This document shows positions 54,401-63,483 of a stretch of DNA of 64,000 nucleotides, one piece after another. Source of the DNA: Candidatus Sumerlaeota bacterium (lineage in GTDB: Bacteria; Sumerlaeota; Sumerlaeia; Sumerlaeales; Sumerlaeaceae); the NCBI GenBank assembly GCA_017161655.1, contig JADFCV010000005.1, forward strand, positions 7,480 through 71,479. Reading direction: 5' to 3'. The position numbers were made by a program, and so were the translations under genes. The notes beneath the pieces are model-generated. The model was not told where the DNA came from. It ran no database searches and worked only from the letters and a program-made list of their open reading frames with translations. Position 1 is the first letter of the stretch. The number at the start of each line of letters is the position of its first letter.

Positions 54401-55869
54401 GGGATGGAGAAAGCTTTGCGTTCATCGTGTTCTGATGCCACAGGGAACCGAAGCACGGATCCGCCATTGATTTGCAAGCAAACGGTCACGCTCGTTGCTG
54501 GCCCCAAATCCTGCACAAAAAGATTCATCACTGCTGGCGAAGCGCGGCCTGTTGGCTGGAAACCTGGTAGGTCGAAAGTGCTCGTAAAGGTGCCGGAAGT
54601 CGGTATCTCGTGCCACACCCACCGATAGCCGAGAATGCTCAGGAACTGATCACTCCGCGTCTGGACTTTTGTATCCTGCTCGATGATCGTTTTCGTCAGA
54701 AACGTAGATGCACTCTCACATGCTTCAGTGGGAGAAACGGGCGGCGTGGAGCGCATGGTCGTGGCACGGCTATTTTCGTCGTAGATAAGCCAGTAAACGT
54801 TTTCGGCCGAGTAGGGCGATGGGTTCTCCGTCCCGTAGAAGAGCAAAACGTCATCGGGCTGGAGTGTGGACGCCTCGCTGTTTGAACCACGTTCCAGCAA
54901 TATCGGAACTTCACGCCCGTTGTTGAAAAGGCGCAGATGTTCTGGTTTCAGCCAGGTTGCCACCACCCCCGAGGATTCTAAGTCGCTCGCGCTTATCCTA
55001 TGAATACCCGGTTGGCGCACGCGGATCCGCATCCGAAAAGGGGACCTATCAAATTCACCAGGAGGGGAACTCACAGGTGCGATCGCACGCGGAATGGCTT
55101 GTTCGGGGACCACGATGTAGCGGTCAACATCCTGAGGATTTGCGACGAGTTTCTGGACGAGCTCTCTGAAAATACCGACGCGGTTACGGGCCCAGAACTT
55201 AATCGCGCTCATATCGCGAATCGGGGCTTGCGGCACAAACGTGAGAGACCCTATCCCACCGGTCACAACCCGATTGCCAAGGCTTCGCGGCTCAAATGTG
55301 AGGGTGTAGGCAGCTATGCGGAAAGTACGCACATAGCCAAGCTCTTCGCTCTTCACTTTGATCAGCCCCAAAGTTGCGGGATCGGTTGTGCCTACCTGAT
55401 CGAGGTCAAGTCGTTCGAGCGTGGCTTTCGAGATTTCACCGCGAGGGACTGCCAGGGGAATCACGATCTTCCCTAGCGCGGCAGCCTCTGGAGCTACCGT
55501 GAATTCGAACTGCAATTCCTGCGGAGTGGCTTTGAGTGTTTTCACTTTGACCTTTGGCGAGGCGAGCTGCGCACGAATGACACCGTCTGCTTCTGCCAGC
55601 CATTCATCGAGACTGGTATCTTTTGGAATGCTATCGAGGGGGTGAATTTCGGCAGGAGTTTGTCGCGCGGGGACGCTGCTTGCCAACCCCTCCTGTTTGA
55701 ACATCAAACATGTGAGCCCAACAATGGCCAGCAGAAACAAGGTGAGAAATCGGCAGGGGCTTTCTTTGTATGGGAAGCTGCTTTGCTGAGCAGAGGCCCG
55801 TGCCACACGCAGCTCTCCGCTCTGTTTCGAAGTGCACGACGCAAGGAAATGACTCTGTCTCGTTTGCAT
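51415..55869 (-). CDS. Large secreted cysteine protease, gingipain family (C25)
   Basis: 1484 residues. A signal-anchor segment (FLTLFLLAIVGLTCLMF, about 41-57) follows a 40-residue basic leader. The peptidase C25 domain lies roughly at 660-1000: YIIIAHPDFIERMKPFAQRK opening, YVLLVGDATSAY, ADVFIGRLSV, catalytic histidine in VWYFGHGSPNVWS (~885) and catalytic cysteine in LLNMTCNSGAIDYP (~925). The C-terminal ~400 residues are several Ig/CARDB-like beta domains. I see no type IX secretion C-terminal domain, so export route is open. Gingipain-like domains in non-Bacteroidetes often occur in surface-protein processing and PorU-like sortases. Followed closely by the small kinase. Confidence 0.8.
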   Translation of the reverse strand: MQTRQSHFLASCTSKQSGELRVARASAQQSSFPYKESPCRFLTLFLLAIVGLTCLMFKQEGLASSVPARQTPAEIHPLDSIPKDTSLDEWLAEADGVIRAQLASPKVKVKTLKATPQELQFEFTVAPEAAALGKIVIPLAVPRGEISKATLERLDLDQVGTTDPATLGLIKVKSEELGYVRTFRIAAYTLTFEPRSLGNRVVTGGIGSLTFVPQAPIRDMSAIKFWARNRVGIFRELVQKLVANPQDVDRYIVVPEQAIPRAIAPVSSPPGEFDRSPFRMRIRVRQPGIHRISASDLESSGVVATWLKPEHLRLFNNGREVPILLERGSNSEASTLQPDDVLLFYGTENPSPYSAENVYWLIYDENSRATTMRSTPPVSPTEACESASTFLTKTIIEQDTKVQTRSDQFLSILGYRWVWHEIPTSGTFTSTFDLPGFQPTGRASPAVMNLFVQDLGPATSVTVCLQINGGSVLRFPVASEHDERKAFSIPENEVHAQGNRFTVWLEVEGQQARHMGNQLRGQVPEVYLDSFEIWHSRPYSVSELPAEISSPYREDTRTIRSMEYNVALAKRAGRVFVFDIGGATPLVVPATIKEANNGQWVLNFRAREDSPRRYLITTPEQALPVSFEPVGTTAIDLRSTATQADYIIIAHPDFIERMKPFAQRKEKEGHKVLLVDTQTIYDQFAHGQETPEAIKRFIDFAARYYDAPSGQPPASYVLLVGDATSAYKNEFRNNVINFVPSYTIRPNTPTGEQWASDHWYTRIFGEDDLADVFIGRLSVNNSKDLQNILAKLEDYEQQQRREAEWRSHVGFVADHTEFDAPTKRISELIPPSYSVTRLSLSEEPWEDNFYFPKEIAETKKAKVSPEMTRKIRDLFNTGASVVWYFGHGSPNVWSTQRIWFGGDSENSDNLMLRNRDRLPVLLNMTCNSGAIDYPMPRWNVCISEDFLRVPNGGAIACYVPAGPGMASIHEVFSQELVRSIFAERIEPLGPALTLATYRYLAEGNPPDLVRMFILLGDPNMKTAIEPKGGMFAKGLAGAQALRLEHCEVEIGAADNNKTTVTAWLDLTNTSELPIRDAVIRLEGQDFAAESDLVCFLPREKRRIAISAEARGGITTASISARCYGSDQPLSLDPPNPFAIVVGGIETSTPLCILPGTLRIRHTMQPPSAELSCTVANIGKTHIRDLRAWIETSGTIAQESVTTLSALAPGQTQDIELRRTFLEFPDYEAAGLFIEGISEEDGRRISLSHPLVLGREAMADLVIPGGGIMPHKAPVVEGETVFFRVVVENVGNAVARNVRVEAYDGTTTGAPPLQSRVLRPFIPVDLRPGERAVLTVRWDPIDNAGVHELMFRSWCGSTDAERRYDNNTRTIRMKVLTKYRLRPLGVSILPLSQEDREKRQIRLAVKIANEGEGAAHGVRVLIYGDRRTRNRNDLLAEEFIEELPGKKTVERVLTYRLTERDTGRRIEPWCEVFLKGSLQRVPWPE

Positions 55870-55913
55870 GCTTGAACTCTCTACCTCACGACAGTGTTAG
55901 TCGCACTAGAGTC

Positions 55914-57080
55914 ATGCAATCACAACCTTTTCAACAGCCGCTTCGAATTTTGCATTTGATGTCCACCTACCGGTGGACCGGCGTCGCCGAGCCAGCGGTA
56001 AGCTTAGCGCTTTGGCACCAAAAAATGGGGCATGAAACGTGGGTTGCAGGCATTTGGGGACGATCCTTTGAGGAAACAGCTGCGGCTCGGGGGGCTCGCC
56101 TAGCTTTGGAAATCCCCTTGTCACTCGATTACAATCCATGGGTGCAATGGAAGCTCATTGAGCGAGTACGTGAGTTTTGCCTCAGCCGCAACATTCATGT
56201 GGTCCATGCGCATCTTCCTCACGATCATTGGGTTGCAGCGTTGGCGCTACGCCCACTAGGTCAGCGGCGTCCTCTTCTTATTCGCACATATCATCGCTAT
56301 GAGCCTCCAAGGCAGGATCCCCTCCATCGATGGCTCTTCTGCACAGCGACGGATGCAGTGATGACCGTGTCCTCTGCACAGCGCGACATGTTACAGCGGG
56401 TTTACCCCGGCGTACCTACATACCTGGTTTTTGGGGGTGTTGATCCAGATCGCTTCATCTTCAATCATGAAGGTCGCCTCAAGGTTCGCGCCGATATGGG
56501 AGAAAAGCCTGACTCGATGGTCGCCGGCCTCGTTGCACATCTTGGCTACAATCGTGGAATCCAGTGGCTTTTGGCGGCTGCCCCGGCGGTCCTCGCTACC
56601 GTGTCAAACGCGGTGATTTGGATTGTCGGGCAAGGGGAGCTACGCGACTTCCTGCGCCGGGAACTGCGCAAGTCATGTTATCGACGGCGAGTGTTGCTTG
56701 CGGGGTATCGCACCGACGATCTTCCCGACACATATTCCGCGATGGACGTCGGCTTGCTTTTAGGTCTCGGGAGTGAGGGAAGCGCTCGGGCAGCTTTGGA
56801 AGCAATGGCCACGTCGCGGCCCGTCGTTGCTATTAAGAAAGGGGCTCTCATTGACACGATTACCCACGGTGTCGATGGCCTTCTTGTTCAAGAAAACGAC
56901 GTCTCAAGCCTTAGCCAGGCCCTTATCGAGCTTCTCGGCAATCCTCAACGAGCTCGCGAAATGGGGATAGCTGCACGCGAAAAAATCGTTTCGCAGTTTA
57001 CAGAGCGTCAGCGGGCAGAGCGAACGCTCGATGTGTATCAAGAGACGCTCGCCAGGGTGAGAATGAGGGGAGATAGCTAA
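55914..57080 (+). CDS. Glycosyltransferase, GT4 family
   Basis: 388 residues from ATG 55914 (the longer frame runs into the divergent protease start). GT-B fold: RILHLMSTYRWTGVAEPAVS at the N-terminus, VVHAHLPHDHWVAAL, YLVFGGVDPDRF, and the C-terminal GSEGSARAALEAMATSRPVVA with the EX7E motif (E...E in EGSARAALE). Family 1/4 transferases add hexoses, heptoses or similar to lipid A cores and surface glycans. Divergent from the protease; its own partner genes are not in the window, so the glycan is unknown. Confidence 0.85.
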   Translation: MQSQPFQQPLRILHLMSTYRWTGVAEPAVSLALWHQKMGHETWVAGIWGRSFEETAAARGARLALEIPLSLDYNPWVQWKLIERVREFCLSRNIHVVHAHLPHDHWVAALALRPLGQRRPLLIRTYHRYEPPRQDPLHRWLFCTATDAVMTVSSAQRDMLQRVYPGVPTYLVFGGVDPDRFIFNHEGRLKVRADMGEKPDSMVAGLVAHLGYNRGIQWLLAAAPAVLATVSNAVIWIVGQGELRDFLRRELRKSCYRRRVLLAGYRTDDLPDTYSAMDVGLLLGLGSEGSARAALEAMATSRPVVAIKKGALIDTITHGVDGLLVQENDVSSLSQALIELLGNPQRAREMGIAAREKIVSQFTERQRAERTLDVYQETLARVRMRGDS

Positions 57081-58987
57081 TCTAATATAGGGACGTTCGC
57101 AACTTCCTCAAGTTGTTGCCTGCTGATGGGGCCATGGCGCAAAATGCGGTAGGGTTTCTCCACAACCGAAAGCACTGTCGAGGCTGGTTGATCGCCACTC
57201 CGCCCTGCATCGACAATAACGTGCACATTAGTCCCCAGCTGAGCCACGATTTCTTCGGCGACACGTGCTGCTGGCTGACCGCTGAGATTTGCACTCGTCG
57301 TTGCAATGGGACGTCCCACCATGCTCAGGATTGCCAGCGCCACATAATGATCAGGCATTCGAATTCCGATGGAATCGTCGGGCGCAAGCGAGGCGAAAAC
57401 GTTTGGGTGTCGTCGAAAAACAATCGTCAAAGGTCCCGGCCAGAATTTTTCCATCAAAGCGGGGACCCCTTCCGGTATCTCTTTCACCACGTAACGCAAC
57501 TGCGCAATTGAGTGAATGAGCAGGGCAATTGCACGCGTTCGCTCTCGCCCTTTAACTTCATAAAGACGTTCCAGAGCTGCAACGTTTGTTGCGTCCACTC
57601 CTAACCCATAAACCGTTTCTGTGGGGAAAGCGACGAGTTTACCTTCAAGCAACGAATCGGCGGCTTCCTCGATGACATCCAGCGGAGGGTTTTGTGGATC
57701 GCATTTCAGAACCAAAGGTGTTTTTGCGTCGTTTTCGTTCCAATCCATCTTGTCGGAGCTTACACATTCCGCGCGGAGCGGAGTCCCTTCTTTAGCCGGA
57801 GGCTCCGAGGGCGGTTTACTCTTCAGAATGACTGGCTCTGGATTTGTCTCATGTTTCTCCGTTGCCGCAGCAAGTCCTCGTTGCTTAGAAGCCAATTTCT
57901 CCTGAAGAGCTTTTACTTGCTCGACATCGATCTCAACTGGTGGTGGGGATGCGGCCGCTTTGTCTGGCTCAGGCTCGTTTGGCAGCATCTCCTCGCGAAG
58001 CGACAGTTCCGCAAGCCGTACCGCAATCTTATCCGCAGTCACACCAAACTCTGCAAGAATCGTAGCCGCCAACGAGTCACTCTGCTGGGCCATTCCCTCA
58101 AGAAAATCTACAGTCGTCAAAGACCGACGACTACGGGATCGCGCAATGCGCTTCGAATGAGCCACAAGTTCCGTCGCTTCCTCGCTAGGAGCAAATGTCG
58201 CGACCGGCTGAACATCGCCCGGAGGAAGTGAAGCAAGAACACGGTCCACGAGCGCCTCCAGGGCAATGTCCATGGCGCGCAGCAATTCATTGCCCGCGCA
58301 CTCGCGAAACTCGGCAATTGCCGCAAGATAATGCAGAGGCGTCACGCTTGCGTGTTGACGCTCATGAGCAAGATTTCGAGCCCGTGAGATGATCTGCCTG
58401 AGCTCGTGCGAAAAATCTAGTGATGGCTGTTTGACAATTCCTGCAGGTTTACGGACCTCCTCACGAAGTCGCGGCCGAAAATCGTTTGCTAGCCGCTCCA
58501 GCCACTCTGCGTCTTCCTCACTAAATTTGCTGCGTGCACGTCCACGCCGAGCCTCCGTGGGTTCTGTTTTCCAGGCATCAGCTTCGGCCGCCACGCTCGC
58601 CTCGGTTGGCAAAACGATCTTCGAAAGCCAGCGGACCACCGATTCTGGAGTAGAAGGCGCAAGAATGGCGAGAGGAGCCTCGGCGTTTTCCTCCCTTGGG
58701 CCGAACCGATTCACTTCGTTTCCGTGGATGACAGCCAGCACAGCTCCATGTACATGCCCCGCCACGATTCGCGCTAGAATCGCTTCGGCATCATCCAGGC
58801 ATAAGAACAGTGCCGGCCCGTCCTTCTCAGCACGACGAAGAAACTCGAGAAGAGCATGGCAGCGCTGAATAGGATCAGCGACAAGAGGCTTCGGGCGAAA
58901 ACCGGCCTCTCTCAGCTCGCGCAGAAGTCGCTCACGCACATGCTTAGGTACGCTCTGATTTGCCAGGAACACCAATGATGGGTGCAC
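57077..58987 (-). CDS. Three-part fusion: RpiB-like (inactive) + Clp N-domain + TsaC/Sua5 threonylcarbamoyl-AMP synthase
   Basis: About 636 residues from GTG 58987, chosen because AAGGAG lies exactly 8 nt upstream and because the N-terminus then aligns with RpiB. Residues ~1-130 resemble ribose-5-phosphate isomerase B (VFLANQSVPKHVRERLLREL; NRFGPREENAEAPLAIL parallels the R.HNDANVL helix), but the DH and CGTG catalytic motifs are missing. Residues ~190-330 hold two Clp_N repeats (LAHERQHASVTPLHYLAAI and RSRRSLTTVDFLEGMAQQ). A Pro/Glu-rich linker follows. Residues ~435-636 form TsaC/Sua5: LVAFPTETVYGLGVDATN, KGRERTRAIALLIHS, TTSANLSGQPA. TsaC makes threonylcarbamoyl-AMP for tRNA t6A37. Convergent with the GT4 gene (overlap 4 bp). 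Confidence 0.8.
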   Translation of the reverse strand: MHPSLVFLANQSVPKHVRERLLRELREAGFRPKPLVADPIQRCHALLEFLRRAEKDGPALFLCLDDAEAILARIVAGHVHGAVLAVIHGNEVNRFGPREENAEAPLAILAPSTPESVVRWLSKIVLPTEASVAAEADAWKTEPTEARRGRARSKFSEEDAEWLERLANDFRPRLREEVRKPAGIVKQPSLDFSHELRQIISRARNLAHERQHASVTPLHYLAAIAEFRECAGNELLRAMDIALEALVDRVLASLPPGDVQPVATFAPSEEATELVAHSKRIARSRSRRSLTTVDFLEGMAQQSDSLAATILAEFGVTADKIAVRLAELSLREEMLPNEPEPDKAAASPPPVEIDVEQVKALQEKLASKQRGLAAATEKHETNPEPVILKSKPPSEPPAKEGTPLRAECVSSDKMDWNENDAKTPLVLKCDPQNPPLDVIEEAADSLLEGKLVAFPTETVYGLGVDATNVAALERLYEVKGRERTRAIALLIHSIAQLRYVVKEIPEGVPALMEKFWPGPLTIVFRRHPNVFASLAPDDSIGIRMPDHYVALAILSMVGRPIATTSANLSGQPAARVAEEIVAQLGTNVHVIVDAGRSGDQPASTVLSVVEKPYRILRHGPISRQQLEEVANVPILD

Positions 58988-59464
58988 GCGCCACACTCCT
59001 TGTTCTCGTAAATACAAACTCGGGTTAGCCGATAGAATTCATAGGTGGGCAACGCACAAGATAACCGGCCCTCGATGAATAAGCACTCCGCCAAATTCGT
59101 ATTTCAACAGGCGTGAAGGCTGGAAATCAAGAGAAGATTTCCGTGCGCGCCATGGTTTGGCGGAGGGGTTGGGTTACGACACCACCGCCCGGCGTAAAGC
59201 TCGAAAAACTCGATAACAAAACTCTGGGAAGAAGAGTGAGGCATTTGCCTTCCAGATTAGCCACACGACGCAAAGTTCGGTATTCCCCCCAGCTCGTATC
59301 AGAGTGCAAATCGGTGTGGTGGGCTGCATTAATCACCGATTTGCCTCCTGGTTAGTGGGCCAGATAAAAGTCCGTCAGGAACAACCTTTCTGAGCAAGTA
59401 AGATCATGGATAAACAAGCGGCGCACAACGCAAAACTTCGTGAGCAAAGGGGCTAAGCTACGCT
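58988..59464. other. Intergenic region before rpoD, with one strong hairpin
   Basis: 477 bp with no convincing gene. An 80-codon frame at 59113-59355 has no Shine-Dalgarno sequence and a non-protein-like composition. A perfect 11-bp stem, GCAAATCGGTG (59306-59316) with CACCGATTTGC (59334-59344), has a 17-nt loop and no T-tail, so it is unlikely to be a terminator. It may be a leader structure or binding site for rpoD. No clean promoter was recognised. Confidence 0.45.
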
Positions 59465-61246
59465 ATGAAATCTGGTCGTTCTTCGCGTTCGAGTGAAATC
59501 GCGAGTCTGATCGATCTGGGCAGGGAGCGAGGACACCTGACCTACGATGAAATTTACGACAGTCTCCCCGAAGACGCGACGGTTCAGGACATGGAGTCGC
59601 TGCTCGAGGAGCTTGAGCAGCTCGATATCGAAGTCTACGATGACAAGGATATCGCGGCCGGTGTGGCGCGGGCCGAAGAAGACCTGGAAGAGGAGCTCGA
59701 TCCGCAAAAGGCTCTCGAGCTCGAAGGAATCCACGAGGAAGACGCTGACGGGTCTAAGATCGACGATCCAGTACGGCTCTACCTCATGGAGATGGGGAAG
59801 GTTCCGCTCCTTACTCGCGAAGAGGAAGTCACGCTGGCGAAGGAAATCGAAAAAGGCCGACACGAAATCACGGCAGCAATCGCGCGTGCCAGCGCAACGG
59901 CAAACGAGCTACGAAAGCTTCGCACCCGCGTGGAATCTGGTGCCGTCAATCTGGACGACATTCTTCGCCCCCACATCGACGAGTCGGATCCGGAAGTCCG
60001 GCAGCGCTACATGCACCACGTTCTGGACAACATTGATAAAATCCTCCAACACTATGCAGAGATATTCGCGCATTTGGATCAACTTGAAGATCCTGAGCTA
60101 ACAGACCGCAAACGCGCGAATCTGCATAAACAGATCGAAAAATGTCGTCGCGAGATCCTCGACCACCTGCTGGCAATCGACTTGAATTTTACGGTCATCG
60201 AGGAGATCGCCTCTCACATCAAAGAAGTCTATCAGCAGATCGAAGAGGCGAATAATCAGATTCGCGAGGTCGTGATGAGCACGATGCTCGGCGAAGACGA
60301 CCTGCGCCGTATTGTGAAAAAAACCCGCCGGAACTCACCTGAAGCCAAAGCCCTCGAGAAAAAATACGGCCTCACACTCGACGAGCTTATTAAACTCGAC
60401 AAGCGGGTGCGTGAAGCCCAGCGCACAGTAAAAAAATTAGAAAAGGAAGCCGGCAACACCTTCGAAGAACTGGCCATCATCGTCAAGGAGATCGAAGCCG
60501 GCGAACAGATCGCGCGTGCGGCGAAAACCAAAGTCGTCGAGGCCAATCTTCGACTCGTGGTTTCGATCGCAAAGCGTTATACCAACCGTGGACTTCAGTT
60601 CCTGGATCTCATCCAGGAAGGCAACATCGGCCTTATGCGCGCGGTGGACAAATTCGAGTATCAGCGTGGTTACAAGTTCTCTACCTATGCCACATGGTGG
60701 ATTCGGCAGGCCGTAACACGCGCCATTGCTGATCAGGCGCGCACCATTCGCATTCCTGTCCACATGATTGAAACGATCAATAAACTTACTCGCACTAGCC
60801 GTCAGCTTGTGCAGGAACTCGGTCGCGAACCTACCCCCGAAGAGTTGGCCCAGCGCATCGGTCTACCTGCTGAGAAAATTCGACGTGTACTAAAAATTGC
60901 TCAACAGCCGATCTCCCTTGAGACTCCGATCGGTGAGGATGGAGATTCGACGTTCGGCGACTTCATTAGTGATCCGGACGCGGTCGATCCTGCTGATCAG
61001 GCTGCCCAAATGCTCAAAGCCCAACGCATCGACGAAATCCTGAAGACGCTCAGCGACCGCGAGGAGAAAGTGCTCCGCCTACGTTTCGGTATCGGCAATA
61101 ATGACTTCCCTCGAACGCTAGAGGAAGTTGGTGCCATTTTTAACGTCACTCGTGAGCGCGTGCGTCAGATCGAAACAAAAGCACTCAACAAGCTGCGCCA
61201 TCCGAGCCGGCGTGCTTTGCTAGTCGAACTTTACGAACAGCTTTAA
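59465..61246 (+). CDS. rpoD: Primary RNA polymerase sigma factor (sigma-70)
   Basis: 593 residues. Region 1.1 ([20 protein letters not shown]), region 1.2 ([21 protein letters not shown]), non-conserved region, region 2 ([60 protein letters not shown]), region 3 and region 4 ([40 protein letters not shown]) are all complete, marking a housekeeping rather than alternative sigma. It directs most promoters. AAAGGGG lies 13-14 nt before the ATG. Terminator directly follows. Confidence 0.98.
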   Translation: MKSGRSSRSSEIASLIDLGRERGHLTYDEIYDSLPEDATVQDMESLLEELEQLDIEVYDDKDIAAGVARAEEDLEEELDPQKALELEGIHEEDADGSKIDDPVRLYLMEMGKVPLLTREEEVTLAKEIEKGRHEITAAIARASATANELRKLRTRVESGAVNLDDILRPHIDESDPEVRQRYMHHVLDNIDKILQHYAEIFAHLDQLEDPELTDRKRANLHKQIEKCRREILDHLLAIDLNFTVIEEIASHIKEVYQQIEEANNQIREVVMSTMLGEDDLRRIVKKTRRNSPEAKALEKKYGLTLDELIKLDKRVREAQRTVKKLEKEAGNTFEELAIIVKEIEAGEQIARAAKTKVVEANLRLVVSIAKRYTNRGLQFLDLIQEGNIGLMRAVDKFEYQRGYKFSTYATWWIRQAVTRAIADQARTIRIPVHMIETINKLTRTSRQLVQELGREPTPEELAQRIGLPAEKIRRVLKIAQQPISLETPIGEDGDSTFGDFISDPDAVDPADQAAQMLKAQRIDEILKTLSDREEKVLRLRFGIGNNDFPRTLEEVGAIFNVTRERVRQIETKALNKLRHPSRRALLVELYEQL

Positions 61247-61295
61247 TCAAACCGTGCGCAGCAATGCGCCGCTGATTATTCGCGTCTGAATTGAG

Positions 61296-61328
61296 GCGGC
61301 AGCCTCAGGGTTGCCGCTTTGGTTTTTT
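61296..61328 (+). terminator. Terminator after rpoD
   Basis: GCGGCA (61296-61301) pairs with TGCCGC (61312-61317), followed by TTTGGTTTTTT. The hisA start lies 18 bp beyond, so any hisA promoter must overlap it or transcription reads through. Confidence 0.8.
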
Positions 61329-61345
61329 CAGAAAGAGAAACGTGT

Positions 61346-62104
61346 ATGAAAGATTCCGGAACGAATTCGCCTTTTCTGGTCATTCCTGCCATTGACCTTA
61401 TGGACGGCGCCTGTGTTCGCCTGGAGCAGGGCCAGCGTAGCCGTCAGACGCGCTATTCAGTGGACGCAGCTGAAGTTGCGCGACAGTATGAGCTTCATGG
61501 GGCACAGCGAATCCACGTCGTGGATCTCGACGGAGCCTTCGAAGGCAAGCCGCGGAATCTGGAGACAATCCGACGTATTCGAGAAGCTGCCAGCATAGAA
61601 ATTGAGGTCGGCGGTGGAGTTCGCGACGAACAAGCCATGCAAACCCTTTTTGGGCTTGGGATTGATTACGTTGTCCTTGGCACGAAAGCACTGGAAGAAC
61701 CAGGCTTTCTCCGCCGCATGATCGAAGCGTATGGCCCCCGCGTCATCCTCGGTGCCGACGCCCGTGACGGCTTTCTTTCAACCCGAGGTTGGACGCATAC
61801 CTTGCAAATTCGAGTGGTCGACTTCCTTCGCGATCTCCTCCGCGAACTACCGCATCTGACGGTCATTTATACCGATATCACTCGTGATGGAATGTTCACA
61901 TCGCCGAACTATGACGCCCTGAAGGAACTTCTGGAACTGCAATCCGCCGACGTTATTGCTTCCGGCGGGGTGGGATCACTAGAGGATATTGCCAAACTCC
62001 GCGCCTTGAATAAGCAGAATTTGCGTGGCGTAATTGTGGGCAAAGCACTGTACGACGGTAGAATTTCTCTCGCCGATGCAGTCGCTTTAGCACAATCCCA
62101 CTGA
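61346..62104 (+). CDS. hisA: ProFAR isomerase (histidine biosynthesis)
   Basis: 252 residues from ATG 61346; an upstream TTG lies in the terminator. Beta-alpha barrel with PAIDLMDGACVRLEQG (catalytic Asp), VVDLDGAFEGKPRN, GGGVRDEQ, VVLGTKAL, YTDITRDGM (second catalytic Asp) and ASGGVGSLEDI. It isomerises the aminoaldose ProFAR to the ketose PRFAR, the substrate of HisF. hisF is downstream with trxA between. Confidence 0.95.
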   Translation: MKDSGTNSPFLVIPAIDLMDGACVRLEQGQRSRQTRYSVDAAEVARQYELHGAQRIHVVDLDGAFEGKPRNLETIRRIREAASIEIEVGGGVRDEQAMQTLFGLGIDYVVLGTKALEEPGFLRRMIEAYGPRVILGADARDGFLSTRGWTHTLQIRVVDFLRDLLRELPHLTVIYTDITRDGMFTSPNYDALKELLELQSADVIASGGVGSLEDIAKLRALNKQNLRGVIVGKALYDGRISLADAVALAQSH

Positions 62105-62117
62105 AGAGGTTAACCCC

Positions 62118-62450
62118 ATGGCTTCACCCTACGTCAGCGAACTGAGCGATGCTACGTTCGACTCCGAAGTTTTGAAAAGCTCCGTGCCTTATCTCGTCGA
62201 CTTCTGGGCACCGTGGTGCGGTCCCTGCCGTATGGTCGCACCAATTATAGAAGAGCTTGCCCAGGAGTACGCGGGTAAACTTAAAGTGGGGAAACTGAAT
62301 GTCGACGACCATCAGCAAATGGCTGCTCGCTATGGTGTCGCTTCCATCCCCACCATTATGCTTTTCAAGGACGGCCAGCTGGTCGAACGCATCGTCGGCG
62401 CTTTGCCAAAGCCTATGCTCAAAGAGGTCATTGACCGCCACATCGCATAA
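62118..62450 (+). CDS. trxA: Thioredoxin
   Basis: 110 residues with redox motif FWAPWCGPCR (WCGPC) and cis-proline in VASIPTIMLF. GAGG lies 8 nt before the ATG. It reduces cytoplasmic disulfides. It starts 13 bp after hisA and is followed by its own terminator, so it is probably read from the hisA transcript. Placement between two his genes is unusual. Confidence 0.96.
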   Translation: MASPYVSELSDATFDSEVLKSSVPYLVDFWAPWCGPCRMVAPIIEELAQEYAGKLKVGKLNVDDHQQMAARYGVASIPTIMLFKDGQLVERIVGALPKPMLKEVIDRHIA

Positions 62451-62484
62451 AGGCGGTTATCTCCATACTCTCTGTAGCGCTGTG

Positions 62485-62524
62485 CACCCGCTTCCCTTAC
62501 ATGGCAAGCGGGTGTGCGCTTTTT
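62485..62524 (+). terminator. Terminator after trxA
   Basis: CACCCGCTT (62485-62493) pairs with AAGCGGGTG (62506-62514), followed by TGCGCTTTTTGG. Confidence 0.85.
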
Positions 62525-62566
62525 GGGATTGAGTAGGACTTGGGGCAAATAGGAGCGTGAGTAACA

Positions 62567-63331
62567 ATGCTAACAAAACGAGTTATACCTTGCCTCGACG
62601 TGAAAGACGGCCGTGTCGTGAAGGGTGTCAATTTCGTGAATTTAGTTGATGCCGGCGACCCTGTGGCGTGTGCCATTGCCTATGATCGAGCTGGCGCGGA
62701 CGAATTGGTCTTTCTCGATATCACGGCTAGTTACGAAAAACGTCAGATTATGATTGATGTCGTGGAGCGCGTCGCAGCCGAGGTTTTCATGCCAGTGACC
62801 GTCGGAGGAGGTATCCGCACTCTGGAAGACATCAAAGCGCTTCTCCGTGCCGGAGCCGACAAGGTCTCCCTCAACACCAGCGCTGTTGAAAATCCCGAGT
62901 TCGTGCGCGACGCCGCCCGGCGTTTCGGCACTCAGTGCATCGTGGTGGCCATTGATGCCAAGCGTAGCAATGACCCACGCTTTCGTTTCGAGGTTTTCAC
63001 CCACGGCGGACGTACCCCGCGGGGATTGGATGCCGTGGAATGGGCGCGAACGGTCGAGCGCCTGGGTGCTGGCGAGATTCTCCTCACCAGCATGGATCGC
63101 GATGGAACAAAAGATGGCTATGACCTCGAGCTTACCCGTGCAGTTAGCGAGGCGGTTGAAATTCCCGTCATCGCCTCGGGAGGCGCGGGAACGCTTGAAC
63201 ATCTTGCTGAAGGCATCATTGAGGGCAAAGCGGATGCCGTGTTAGCGGCTTCCATCTTTCATTTTGGCACCTATACGGTGCAACAAGCCAAACAATACCT
63301 GGCGTCGCGCGGTATTCCTGTTCGCTTGTGA
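62567..63331 (+). CDS. hisF: Imidazole glycerol phosphate synthase, cyclase subunit
   Basis: 254 residues. HisF motifs: [90 protein letters not shown] and [11 protein letters not shown]. The barrel makes IGP and AICAR from PRFAR with ammonia from HisH, which is not in the window. AGGAG lies 10 nt before the ATG. It follows the trxA terminator, so a separate promoter is likely in the 80 bp between. Confidence 0.97.
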   Translation: MLTKRVIPCLDVKDGRVVKGVNFVNLVDAGDPVACAIAYDRAGADELVFLDITASYEKRQIMIDVVERVAAEVFMPVTVGGGIRTLEDIKALLRAGADKVSLNTSAVENPEFVRDAARRFGTQCIVVAIDAKRSNDPRFRFEVFTHGGRTPRGLDAVEWARTVERLGAGEILLTSMDRDGTKDGYDLELTRAVSEAVEIPVIASGGAGTLEHLAEGIIEGKADAVLAASIFHFGTYTVQQAKQYLASRGIPVRL

Positions 63332-63483
63332 CCCAGGTCTGGTGTTTTCGGCTTTGTTTCTGCAGCCTGTAGGCATTTTTGTCTAATCGGGGCATGGAAA
63401 TTATCATTGTTGATGCTTGATTCCGCTCGGTTGTTAGCTTTCGTAACGTGACTCAAAAGCTATCTGCAGAAAAGGAACCAAGG

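Noticed and set aside
59113-59355. 80-codon plus-strand open frame before rpoD
   Set aside because: No Shine-Dalgarno sequence, composition dominated by basic and random residues, and it crosses the hairpin at 59306-59344.
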